Positions 1-7,355 of a DNA stretch of 51,105 nt are shown piece after piece. Each line of letters starts with the position of its first letter. Positions within the stretch are counted from its first letter, which is position 1. This DNA comes from Solirubrobacterales bacterium. Its GTDB lineage: Bacteria; Actinomycetota; Thermoleophilia; Solirubrobacterales; Solirubrobacteraceae. The notes beneath the pieces are model-generated. The model was not told where the DNA came from. It was given only the letters and a program-made list of their open reading frames with translations, and searched no databases. The DNA is taken from the NCBI GenBank assembly GCA_003244205.1, contig QHBW01000061.1:1-51105 (forward strand), read 5' to 3'. Made by a program: the position numbers and the translations under genes.

Positions 1-62
1 CGCCGCCCCCCGCCGCCGCCCCCGCCCCCGCAAAAGCCGTAGGGCGCTATCACCTATGGGGG

Positions 63-1694
63 ATGAGCACCGACTCCACAGCCGTCGCACCCACGCCAAA
101 GCAACGACAAGGCGAGCAGCGAGCGCCCACACCGTGGGCTCCGTTTCGCCACCGTCACTACCTCGTCCTCTGGCTGGCGCAGTTCACCTCCAACATTGGC
201 ACCTGGATGCAGACGGTCGGCGCCCAGTGGCTGATGGTGTCGCTCGCCGCGGGGCCGCTCATGGTCGCCCTCGTTCAGACCGCCATGAGCCTTCCGGTCG
301 TGGCGCTCGCGCTCGTCTCGGGCGCCGTGGGCGACATCGCCGACCGCCGGCGACTGCTGCTCGCCAGCCAGTCGTTCATGCTCGTGAGCGCAGCGGTGCT
401 GGCCGCCCTCACGCTGGCCGGCATCACGACGCCGTGGATGCTCCTCGGTCTCACGTTCGCGATCGGTCTCGGACAGGCCATGACCGGACCGTCTTGGCAG
501 GCGATCCAGCCCGAGCTCGTCGAACGCGACGAGATTTCGCAGGCCGCGGCGCTCGGCAGCGTGAACATCAACGTCGCCCGCGCCGTCGGTCCCGCGATCG
601 GCGGCGCGGTCGTGGCCGGCGCGAGTGCCGGGGCCGTGTTCACAGCCAACGCGGCCTCGTTCCTCGGCGTGCTCGGCGCGTTGCGCTGGTGGCGCCGCGA
701 GGTCCCCGCTCGCGCGCTCGGTGCCGAGCACCTGCGCTCGGCGATCCGCGCCGGCGCACGGTACGCGCGCCACTCCCGCCGTCTGCGCGCGGTGCTCGTC
801 CGCGCGGCGCTGTTCGTCGGCTTCGCGAGCGCGCTCTGGGCGCTCCTGCCTGTCGTTGCCCACCGCGAGCTGCACCTCGGCTCGGGCGGGTATGGACTGC
901 TGCTCGCCGACTTCGGCGTAGGCGCGCTACTCGGAGCTGTCGCGCTTACACGCCTCAGACGGCGCTGGTCGCTCGACTTCCTCGTCGCCGCCGCCACCGC
1001 CCTCTTCGCTGCCGCCTGTCTCATGCTGGCCTGGTCGCCGGGTGTCATCGTCGACGCCTTCGCGCTGATCGCCGCGGGGATGGGCTGGATCGCGGTGCTC
1101 GGATCGCTCAACGGCAACGCGCAGACGGTGCTGCCGAACTGGGTGCGCTCGCGCGGTATGGCGCTCTACATCCTCGTCTTCCACGGCGGTCAGGCGGCGG
1201 GCGCGTTCGTGTGGGGGCTGGTGGCCGATCAAGCGGGCACGCGCGTGGCGCTGATCGGGGTGGCCGCCGGCCTCATCATCGGGCTGCCGGGGGCGCTTCG
1301 TTACCGCCTGCTGCCCCACGGCGACCTCGATGTCTCACCTCATCCCTCCTCGGAGCTCCAGCTGCCGATCGAGCCAGATCCCTCGGCTGGGCCGGTGCTC
1401 GTGACCGTCGACTACCGCGTCCCCAGCGTCGACCATCAGGAATTCCTGGAGATCATGCAGCACGTGGCGCGCTCCCGCCGCCGCACCGGCGCCGAGCGCT
1501 GGGGGCTCTATCGCGACGCGGCCGACCCGGAGGTCTTTGTCGAGACGTTTGTCGTGCCGACGTGGGAGGAGCATCTGCGTCAGCGCCAGGAGCGCAGAAC
1601 CGTCAGCGACCATCGCTTCGAGCAACGAGCGCGCGCCTACCTCGTCGAGGGCGAGCAGACCCGCACCCGCCACCTCTTCTGGGCATATCGCTAG
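63..1694 (+). CDS. MFS exporter with C-terminal ABM-like domain
   Basis: Predicted proton-driven efflux permease of the major facilitator superfamily (MFS_3/EntS-like group), 543 residues in the inner membrane. About 12 hydrophobic segments span residues 25 to 420, with a typical loop-2/3 basic motif (DIADRRR) after the second helix. Residues from about 445 to the end form a soluble cytoplasmic domain resembling the antibiotic-monooxygenase (ABM) dimeric fold, ending HLFWAYR; this tail is known in this MFS subgroup. The ATG at 63 is chosen because the protein then starts with a short polar leader before the first helix; a G-rich stretch just upstream may be the ribosome site. The substrate cannot be told from sequence. 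Confidence 0.9.
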   Translation: MSTDSTAVAPTPKQRQGEQRAPTPWAPFRHRHYLVLWLAQFTSNIGTWMQTVGAQWLMVSLAAGPLMVALVQTAMSLPVVALALVSGAVGDIADRRRLLLASQSFMLVSAAVLAALTLAGITTPWMLLGLTFAIGLGQAMTGPSWQAIQPELVERDEISQAAALGSVNINVARAVGPAIGGAVVAGASAGAVFTANAASFLGVLGALRWWRREVPARALGAEHLRSAIRAGARYARHSRRLRAVLVRAALFVGFASALWALLPVVAHRELHLGSGGYGLLLADFGVGALLGAVALTRLRRRWSLDFLVAAATALFAAACLMLAWSPGVIVDAFALIAAGMGWIAVLGSLNGNAQTVLPNWVRSRGMALYILVFHGGQAAGAFVWGLVADQAGTRVALIGVAAGLIIGLPGALRYRLLPHGDLDVSPHPSSELQLPIEPDPSAGPVLVTVDYRVPSVDHQEFLEIMQHVARSRRRTGAERWGLYRDAADPEVFVETFVVPTWEEHLRQRQERRTVSDHRFEQRARAYLVEGEQTRTRHLFWAYR

Positions 1695-1763
1695 CTCGGC
1701 GCTGGCGCGATCTCGACCTGACAGTGCGTTGAGCACGCTGCCCGGAGCACGCCCGGACGACCC

Positions 1764-1769
1764 TATACT
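1764..1769 (+). promoter_or_regulatory. Candidate -10 box for the DUF151 gene
   Basis: TATACT is a near-consensus -10 hexamer about 40 bases upstream of the preferred GTG start at 1805. It overlaps the TTG at 1769, which argues against that TTG being the translation start. I see no convincing -35 at normal spacing, so this is a weak call. Confidence 0.35.
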
Positions 1770-1804
1770 TGGCCATCCGATCGGCGACGGAAGGTACCGC
1801 CAGC

Positions 1805-2296
1805 GTGCAGGAGATGGTGATCTACGGGGTGAGCTTCGACATGGTCGGCAAGCAGCCGATCGTGCTGCTGAAGGCGGTCAACTCGAACAAGTTCCTCCCG
1901 ATCTGGATCGGTCATCCGGAGGCGGCGGCCATCCTGATGAAGCTCCAAGGGGCCTCGACGCCGCGCCCGATGACCCACGACCTGCTCAACGAGGTCCTTG
2001 GTGAGCTCGAGGCCAGCTGCACGCGCGTCGCGGTGACCGAGCTGCGCGAGAACACCTTCTACGCCTCGATCACGCTGTCGATCAACGGCAGGGAGTTCGA
2101 GATCGACTCCCGTCCCAGCGACGCACTCGCCCTCGCCGTCCGGGCGGGCGCCCAGATCTTCGCTGCCGAGGAGGTGATCGCCGAGTCGGCGATCGAGTTC
2201 GAGCACGATGTGGAGGACACCGAGGACGTGGTCGAGAAGTTCAAGGAGTTCCTCGACCGCGTGTCGCCGGAGGACTTCGCCGAGGGCGAGTCCTAG
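1805..2296 (+). CDS. Bifunctional nuclease-domain (DUF151/BFN) protein
   Basis: Small cytoplasmic protein (163 residues from GTG) of the bifunctional nuclease domain family, whose plant and thermophile members show nuclease activity; the bacterial role is poorly known. The conserved N-terminal core (QPIVLLKAVNSNKFLPIWIG) and the C-terminal core (RPSDALALAVRAGAQIF) are both present, followed by an acidic tail. The GTG at 1805 is chosen: a GGAAGG-like ribosome site lies about 10 bases upstream and family members start just before the MVIYGV-type strand. A TTG at 1769 would add 12 residues but overlaps a likely -10 box. It is a single-gene unit closed by a strong terminator. Confidence 0.88.
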   Translation: MQEMVIYGVSFDMVGKQPIVLLKAVNSNKFLPIWIGHPEAAAILMKLQGASTPRPMTHDLLNEVLGELEASCTRVAVTELRENTFYASITLSINGREFEIDSRPSDALALAVRAGAQIFAAEEVIAESAIEFEHDVEDTEDVVEKFKEFLDRVSPEDFAEGES

Positions 2297-2321
2297 GAGG
2301 CGTTTCGGCTGGGATCCGAGA

Positions 2322-2364
2322 CGCGTCCGAGCCCCCTAAACAACAAGAAGGGGGCTCGGACGCG
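2322..2364. terminator. Bidirectional hairpin terminator
   Basis: A perfect 16-bp inverted repeat (2322-2337 and 2349-2364) encloses an 11-base A-rich loop. It sits between the convergent DUF151 gene and ddl, so it can end transcription from both sides. There is no clear U tract, as is common in GC-rich actinobacteria. Confidence 0.85.
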
Positions 2365-2396
2365 CCCCGCACCCGGCCGAACGTCGCCACGCCGGC

Positions 2397-3353
2397 TCAG
2401 TGCGCGACCGCGTGGATCGCTGCTCTGTCGAGGATGCGCGCGATCAGCTCATCGAAGGAGATGCCGGCGGCTTCCGCGGCTTGGGGGAGGAGGCTGGTCT
2501 CCGTCAATCCCGGCACCGTGTTGATCTCGAGCACGAACAGATCCCCGTCCGGCTCGGAGAGCATCAGGTCGATACGAGCGAATCCACTGCAGCCGAAGAG
2601 GGCGAAGACTTCGAGCGCGAGCGCATGGGCGCGGTCGGTCAGCTCGTCGGAGAGCTCGGCGGGGCAGATGAACGCCGTACGGCCGATCTCATAGCGTGCC
2701 TCGAAGTCGTAGAAGTCCTCCTCGCGTGGGCGCGCCTCGACGATCGGCAGGGCGACAGGCCCATCGCTGCCCTCCAGCACCGAGACGGCGAGATCGCGGC
2801 CTGCGACGTGACGCTCGAGCAGCACCTTGGAGTCATAGGAGAACGCCGCCACCAGCGCCGAGGGGACGTCGCTCGCGGTGCGGGCGAACTTGATCCCCAG
2901 CGCGGAGCCCTGAGACGCCGGCTTGACGACGATCGGGTACGCCAGACGCTCCTCGATCGCCGGCAGCGCGGAGCCCGCTCCGAGCTCCTGGAAGGCCGTC
3001 TCGCTGAAGGCATAGAAATCGGGAGTCGGTATCCCTGCGTCGCGCATCAGGTACTTGGCGAGCACCTTGTCCGCGCAGCGCACGCACGCCGACACCCCGG
3101 ATCCCGTGTACGGGAGCGCGAGGATCTCGAGCAGCTCCTGGACGGTGCCGTCCTCACCGTCGCGGCCGTGCAGTGCCACGAAACAGATCTCGGGCGCCGT
3201 CTCGCGCAGAAGCTCGACGAGCTCGGCACCGGCGTCAATCGCGACCACCTCGTGCCCGCGGCGCTCGAGCGCGTCCTCAACGCGGGCCCCCGAGCGCCGC
3301 GACACTTGACGCTCGAGCGAGCGCCCGCCCTTGAGCACCGCGACGCGCGTCAC
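2397..3353 (-). CDS. ddl: D-alanine--D-alanine ligase
   Basis: Cytoplasmic ATP-grasp ligase that joins two D-alanines for the peptidoglycan stem peptide; 318 residues, normal for the family. Visible motifs are the N-terminal GGRSLERQVS loop (residues 9-18), HGRDGEDG (62-69), PYTGSG (81-86), the Lys/Glu ATP-grasp core (IVVKPASQGSALGI) and the metal-binding end EINTVPGLT. The GTG start overlaps the TGA of the upstream aminotransferase gene (GTGA), so the two are probably translationally coupled. No mur or ftsZ genes are nearby, unlike many ddl loci. Confidence 0.95.
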   Translation of the reverse strand: MTRVAVLKGGRSLERQVSRRSGARVEDALERRGHEVVAIDAGAELVELLRETAPEICFVALHGRDGEDGTVQELLEILALPYTGSGVSACVRCADKVLAKYLMRDAGIPTPDFYAFSETAFQELGAGSALPAIEERLAYPIVVKPASQGSALGIKFARTASDVPSALVAAFSYDSKVLLERHVAGRDLAVSVLEGSDGPVALPIVEARPREEDFYDFEARYEIGRTAFICPAELSDELTDRAHALALEVFALFGCSGFARIDLMLSEPDGDLFVLEINTVPGLTETSLLPQAAEAAGISFDELIARILDRAAIHAVAH

Positions 3354-4795
3354 GACCGCCGCCGAAGCGGCAGCACGCTCGCCAGACCCGGATCGGCGGA
3401 CTCCCGCGGCGACTCCGTACCCGTCGCTGCCGGAGGGGCTGGCACAGCGGGAGCCGCCGGTCGCTCACCGGTCAGCGTGCCGTAGAGCGCGACCTGCTCG
3501 CGCACGACCTTGCCGATCCGGCGCACGCCCTCGCGGATCTCCTCTTCCGTCACGCCGGAGAAGTTCAAACGCATGCAGGAGCCGCCTCGCTTGCCATCCG
3601 CGTAGGCCGCTCGCCCTGGCACGAAGGCGACGTTCTCACGCAACGCGCGCGCGAGCAGGTCGGTCGTGTCGATGTAGTCCGGCAGCGTGGCCCAAACGAA
3701 CATCCCGCCCTGCGGCCGGGTCCACTCGGCCTCACTCGGCAGATGCTCGGCGAGCGCGTCGAGCATCACCTCGAGCCGGCGGCGATAGATCTCGCGCAGC
3801 GAATCGACGTAGCGCAGCCAGCCGCCGCGCTCCTCGAAGTAGGCCGCGACGAAGTGCTGGGTCATCGAGGAGGAGCAGAGGTCCGCCGCCTGCTTGCCGA
3901 CATTGAGCTTCTCCAGCACGGGCGCCGGCGCCGCCGCCCAGCCCAGGCGGATGCCGGGCGAGAGGATCTTTGAGAAGGTCCCCAGGTAGATGACAAAATC
4001 GTGGTCGTCGAGCGAGTACAGCGTCGGCAGCGGCTCGCCGTCGTAGCGCAGCAGTCCGTAGGGGTTGTCCTCGAGCACGAGGATCTCGCGCTCGTTGGCG
4101 ATGCGCACGAGTCGTTCGCGACGCTCGAGCGACATCGACACGCCGGCAGGGTTCTGGAAGCTGGGAACGGTGTAGAAGAACTTCGGCCGTCTGCCCTCCC
4201 GCTCGAGCGCGTCGAGCGCCTGCTCGAGCTTGTCCACGCGCAGCCCGTGATCGTCAATCTCGATCTGGACGACGTCCGCCTGGTACGCGCAGAAGGCGGG
4301 CACGGCGCCGGGATACGTCGGTGCCTCGGCGATGATCACGTCGCCTGGATCGATCAGCGTCTTGCAGACGAGGTCGATCACCTGCTGTCCGCCGGTGGTC
4401 ACGAGGATGTCGTCGCTGTCGACCCGCATCCCCTCGGCCGCCATCACCTCCACGATGCAATCACGCGCGACCGCAAAGCCCTCCGTGGGCCCGTACTGCA
4501 GCGCGCGCGCACACCAGCGCGCCGCGACGCGCCCCATCAACGACGCGTAGCTCTCCGGCGGGAACGTCGAGGTGTCGGGCAGCCCACCCGCGAGCGAGAT
4601 CACGTCGGCGCGGTCCGTCAGCGCCATCAAGTCGCGCATCGCCGAGGACTTCATGACCTTCGTACGCTCGGCGAAGAGCCCGGCGTAGCGCTCGAGATCG
4701 CGGCGCACCGAGCGCCCGCCGCTCACCCGTCCGCTCTCGTTCTTGTCCTGTCCGATGGCGTCCGTCGATCCGCTGGGATCGTCGTCTATCGTCAT
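3350..4795 (-). CDS. PLP-dependent class I/II aminotransferase (LysN/MocR-like)
   Basis: Fold-type I aminotransferase of 481 residues, closest in flavour to 2-aminoadipate/aromatic aminotransferases (LysN/ARO8 type). It has ISLAGGLPD near residue 66, the YGPTEG motif (101-106), the LEDNPYGLLRYDG cofactor strand, and Lys276 in LGTFSKILSPGIRLGW as the Schiff-base lysine. There is no MocR helix-turn-helix; instead a polar extension of about 40 residues precedes the enzyme and an Ala/Pro-rich tail of about 40 follows it. It is the first gene of a two-gene unit with ddl, hinting at amino-acid supply for the wall, but the substrate is unknown. Confidence 0.88.
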   Translation of the reverse strand: MTIDDDPSGSTDAIGQDKNESGRVSGGRSVRRDLERYAGLFAERTKVMKSSAMRDLMALTDRADVISLAGGLPDTSTFPPESYASLMGRVAARWCARALQYGPTEGFAVARDCIVEVMAAEGMRVDSDDILVTTGGQQVIDLVCKTLIDPGDVIIAEAPTYPGAVPAFCAYQADVVQIEIDDHGLRVDKLEQALDALEREGRRPKFFYTVPSFQNPAGVSMSLERRERLVRIANEREILVLEDNPYGLLRYDGEPLPTLYSLDDHDFVIYLGTFSKILSPGIRLGWAAAPAPVLEKLNVGKQAADLCSSSMTQHFVAAYFEERGGWLRYVDSLREIYRRRLEVMLDALAEHLPSEAEWTRPQGGMFVWATLPDYIDTTDLLARALRENVAFVPGRAAYADGKRGGSCMRLNFSGVTEEEIREGVRRIGKVVREQVALYGTLTGERPAAPAVPAPPAATGTESPRESADPGLASVLPLRRRS

Positions 4796-4819
4796 GGTCG
4801 CCCAACACGCTAACGCACC

Positions 4820-5413
4820 CTGCGCCTCTTCTTCGACATCTGCGAAGGCGCCGGCCTGGCCGCCGCGTGCGGGCTGCGCCCCTTCCTTCCCATGCTTTTG
4901 GCCGGCGCTCTGGCGTCGGGCGCGAACGGCATCGACTTCGCCGCTCGGGGTCGCCAGCTCGCGTTCCTGCAGGAGGCGTGGTTCCTCGTGCTGCTGGCGG
5001 TCCTGCTGCTGGCGACCGCGGTGGCGGCGCGGCGGCTCGGCAGGCGGGCGGAGACCGGCGCTTATGCCGCGGCCCTTTCAGGGGTGGCGGTCGGGCTCGG
5101 CGCGCTCGTGTTCGCCGGCACGCTCTGCGGCGATGGCTACCGCTTGTGGCCGGGGCTGCTGGGCGGCCTGGTATGTGCCGGGCTTGCCAACGCGGTCGTC
5201 CGCTCGATCCTCGCCGGTGCCGCCGCGCGGCTCGACCACGACGCCGCCTCCGCGTTGTGGCTATTCGCCGAGGGCGCGGCGCTCGTGCTCGCCGGTGTGA
5301 GCATCCTGATCCCGCCGATCGCGATCCCGGTGCTGCTGCTGCTGGCGGGGATGCTCATATCGCGCCAGCGGGGCGACGGCGGCAAGTACGCCGGACTGCG
5401 CATCCTGCGGTGA
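4820..5413 (+). CDS. DUF4126-like membrane protein (probable CTG start)
   Basis: Predicted integral membrane protein with four or five hydrophobic helices and no known activity. The first standard start is the ATG at 4892 (173 residues), but in-frame codons upstream encode the characteristic N-terminus of this family (GLAAACGLRPFLPMLLAGAL); an in-frame stop at 4811 leaves only the CTG at 4820 as a plausible initiator. The last codons overlap the next gene's GTG by 4 bases. It heads the operon with the phosphodiesterase, GtrA and glycosyltransferase genes. Only 24 bases separate it from the divergent aminotransferase ATG, leaving little room for two promoters. Conservative reading: 4892-5413. 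Confidence 0.72.
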   Translation: MRLFFDICEGAGLAAACGLRPFLPMLLAGALASGANGIDFAARGRQLAFLQEAWFLVLLAVLLLATAVAARRLGRRAETGAYAAALSGVAVGLGALVFAGTLCGDGYRLWPGLLGGLVCAGLANAVVRSILAGAAARLDHDAASALWLFAEGAALVLAGVSILIPPIAIPVLLLLAGMLISRQRGDGGKYAGLRILR

Positions 5414-6888
5414 GCGCCAAGAAGCTCGTCCTCGCGGTCATCGACGGCGTCCATCCGGCGATGTTGCAACGCGCGGCGGCGACCGGGCGCACGCCCGCGC
5501 TCGCGCGCCTGATGGCCGACGGCGTCTACGTCGACGACTGCGTAGCGGCGTTCCCGTCCGTTACGCCGGTGTGCGCGGCGACGATCGCTACCGGCGCCGG
5601 TCCCGACCGCCATCTCATCCCCGCGATGAACTGGTACTTCCGCGAGGAGGAGCGTTACGTCGACTACGGCTCGAGCTTTCAGTCCTCGCGCGCGATGGGC
5701 ATCACTCGAGGGCTTACGGATCTCGTCTACAACCTCAACCGCTCTCACCTCTCCTCCGATACCCCGACGGTCTTCGAGCTGCTCGATGACATCGGGGTTC
5801 GCACCGCCGGGACCACCTACCTGATCTACCGCGGGCGTCACCGCCACGAGGTCACCGACGAGACGCCGCTGGTGCGGCTCGTCGGACGCACCGTGATGCG
5901 CCATGGCGTGTGGGGCCCGCGCGAGCTCTTCTACGCCGACCTCTTCGCCTCGCGGCGTACCGGGTGTCACTCACAACTCGGCCTTCCAGGCCTACGCGAC
6001 GAGCACTCCGGCTGCGTCGGTGCGTACCTCGTCGAGCACGACCTCTTTGACTTCCTCTTGCTCTCACTGCCCGACAACGACACAAACAGTCACAAGCGCG
6101 GCCCGGACGCCCAGGTCCACTCGCTGGCGATCGCCGATCGCCAGCTCGAACGCGTGATGCACGCGGCGGGTGGTCCGGCCGCCTTCCTCGAGGATCACGC
6201 AGTGATCGTGATTGCCGATCACGCTCACGCGCTGGTCGAGCGCTCGGTGGCGATCACGGAGGCCTTCGACGATCTCGGCGTGCTGCGCCCCGACGCGGGG
6301 CGACGCAAGGAGGGCGCGCTCGCCGTCTGCCCGTCGCAACGCTCTGCGATGGTCTACGTCCTCGATCCCGAGCGCCGCGCGGAACTATTACCCCGCGCGC
6401 GCGAGCGCGCTCAGCAGCTCGAGGGCGTCGATCACTTGATCTGGCGGGAGGGTGAAGAGGTCGCGGTGTGGAGCCCGCGCGGTGAGCTGCGCTTCGCCGC
6501 CGTTGGTCCGCTGGTGGATGTCGCGGGTGACAGTTGGAGTGTCGACGGCGCCTGGGAGGCACTCGAGCTGGAGCGCCGCGCCGACGACGGCGCGCTGGTC
6601 TCGATCGCCTACCCCAATGCGCTGGCGCGCATCTGGGCGGCGGTCAACACCGCGACCGCGGGCGACCTGCTGCTCGGCGCCGTGCCCGGGTTCGAGTTCG
6701 TCGACTGGGGCGGGATCCACCACGTCGGGGCGGGGGCGCACGGATCGCTGCACCGCTCCGATTCGCTGGCCCCCTTGCTGTGGATCGGAACCGGCCCGGA
6801 GAGCCGCGCGGCGCGTCCCCAGTGGACGCTGCGCGATGTCGTTCCGATGGTTGCCGAGCACTTCAGCGCAGCGCCGACGGCACCATGA
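5410..6888 (+). CDS. Alkaline-phosphatase-superfamily NPP-type phosphodiesterase
   Basis: A 492-residue member of the type I phosphodiesterase/nucleotide pyrophosphatase family. Metal and catalytic residues can be matched: Asp12 in VIDGVHP, the nucleophile Thr52 in FPSVTP, Asp221/His227 in PDNDTNSHKRGP, Asp269-His270 in IADHAH, and a late HGSLH histidine motif. It lacks a signal peptide and membrane helices, so it should act in the cytoplasm. The GTG at 5410 is chosen because it overlaps the upstream stop as GTGA and lies right before the first catalytic strand; a longer open frame reaches upstream but has no family sequence. Its partners suggest cleavage or transfer of a phospho-head group or nucleotide sugar, which is inference. 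Confidence 0.85.
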   Translation: MSAKKLVLAVIDGVHPAMLQRAAATGRTPALARLMADGVYVDDCVAAFPSVTPVCAATIATGAGPDRHLIPAMNWYFREEERYVDYGSSFQSSRAMGITRGLTDLVYNLNRSHLSSDTPTVFELLDDIGVRTAGTTYLIYRGRHRHEVTDETPLVRLVGRTVMRHGVWGPRELFYADLFASRRTGCHSQLGLPGLRDEHSGCVGAYLVEHDLFDFLLLSLPDNDTNSHKRGPDAQVHSLAIADRQLERVMHAAGGPAAFLEDHAVIVIADHAHALVERSVAITEAFDDLGVLRPDAGRRKEGALAVCPSQRSAMVYVLDPERRAELLPRARERAQQLEGVDHLIWREGEEVAVWSPRGELRFAAVGPLVDVAGDSWSVDGAWEALELERRADDGALVSIAYPNALARIWAAVNTATAGDLLLGAVPGFEFVDWGGIHHVGAGAHGSLHRSDSLAPLLWIGTGPESRAARPQWTLRDVVPMVAEHFSAAPTAP

Positions 6889-7355
6889 CCGCTCGCTACT
6901 CTCCAGCGATGCCGCCGGAAGAGGCCGTCGTCGCCGCGCGTCTGCACACGCGCGTACGTCGCGGACTGCGTCATTCGGCGAACTGGCTGCAGCTGATCCG
7001 CTTCGCGCTCGTGGGCGTCAGCGGTTACGTGGTCAACCTCGGCGTCTTCGCCGTGGCCGTGCACGTTCTGTCGATCGACTACCGGATCGCGGCGGTGCTC
7101 GCGTTCCTCGTTGCGCTGGCCAACAACTTCGTCTGGAACCGCCACTGGACCTTCGACGCGCGCGCTGGGCGTGCCCATCACCAAGCCGCCCGCTTCTTCG
7201 CGATCAGCCTCGCGGCGTTTGCCTTCCAGTTCGGCGTACTGCAGGCGCTCGTCGACGGCGCTGGGCTGACGAGCCTGCTCGGCCAGGCGCTGTCGGTGGC
7301 GGCCGCCATGCCGATCAACTTCATCGGCAACAAGCTCTGGAGCTTCAAGGCGTGA
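6885..7355 (+). CDS. GtrA-family membrane protein
   Basis: GtrA-like protein of 156 residues with four transmembrane helices starting after LQLIRFALVGVSGYVVNLGV. Conserved family features are the F/N-rich loop FVWNRHWTF after helix 2 and the final NFIGNKLWSF. GtrA proteins are thought to move polyprenyl-phosphate-linked sugars across the membrane or assist the glycosyltransferase that uses them. The ATG overlaps the phosphodiesterase stop (ATGA) and the stop overlaps the glycosyltransferase GTG (GTGA), so it is translated in series with its likely partner enzyme. Confidence 0.92.
   Translation: MTARYSPAMPPEEAVVAARLHTRVRRGLRHSANWLQLIRFALVGVSGYVVNLGVFAVAVHVLSIDYRIAAVLAFLVALANNFVWNRHWTFDARAGRAHHQAARFFAISLAAFAFQFGVLQALVDGAGLTSLLGQALSVAAAMPINFIGNKLWSFKA

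Noticed and set aside
4867-5409. N-terminal extension of the phosphodiesterase
   Set aside because: The added 181 residues are the wrong frame of the membrane-protein gene and are Arg-rich without family similarity; the GTG at 5410 fits the catalytic strand and the overlap pattern.
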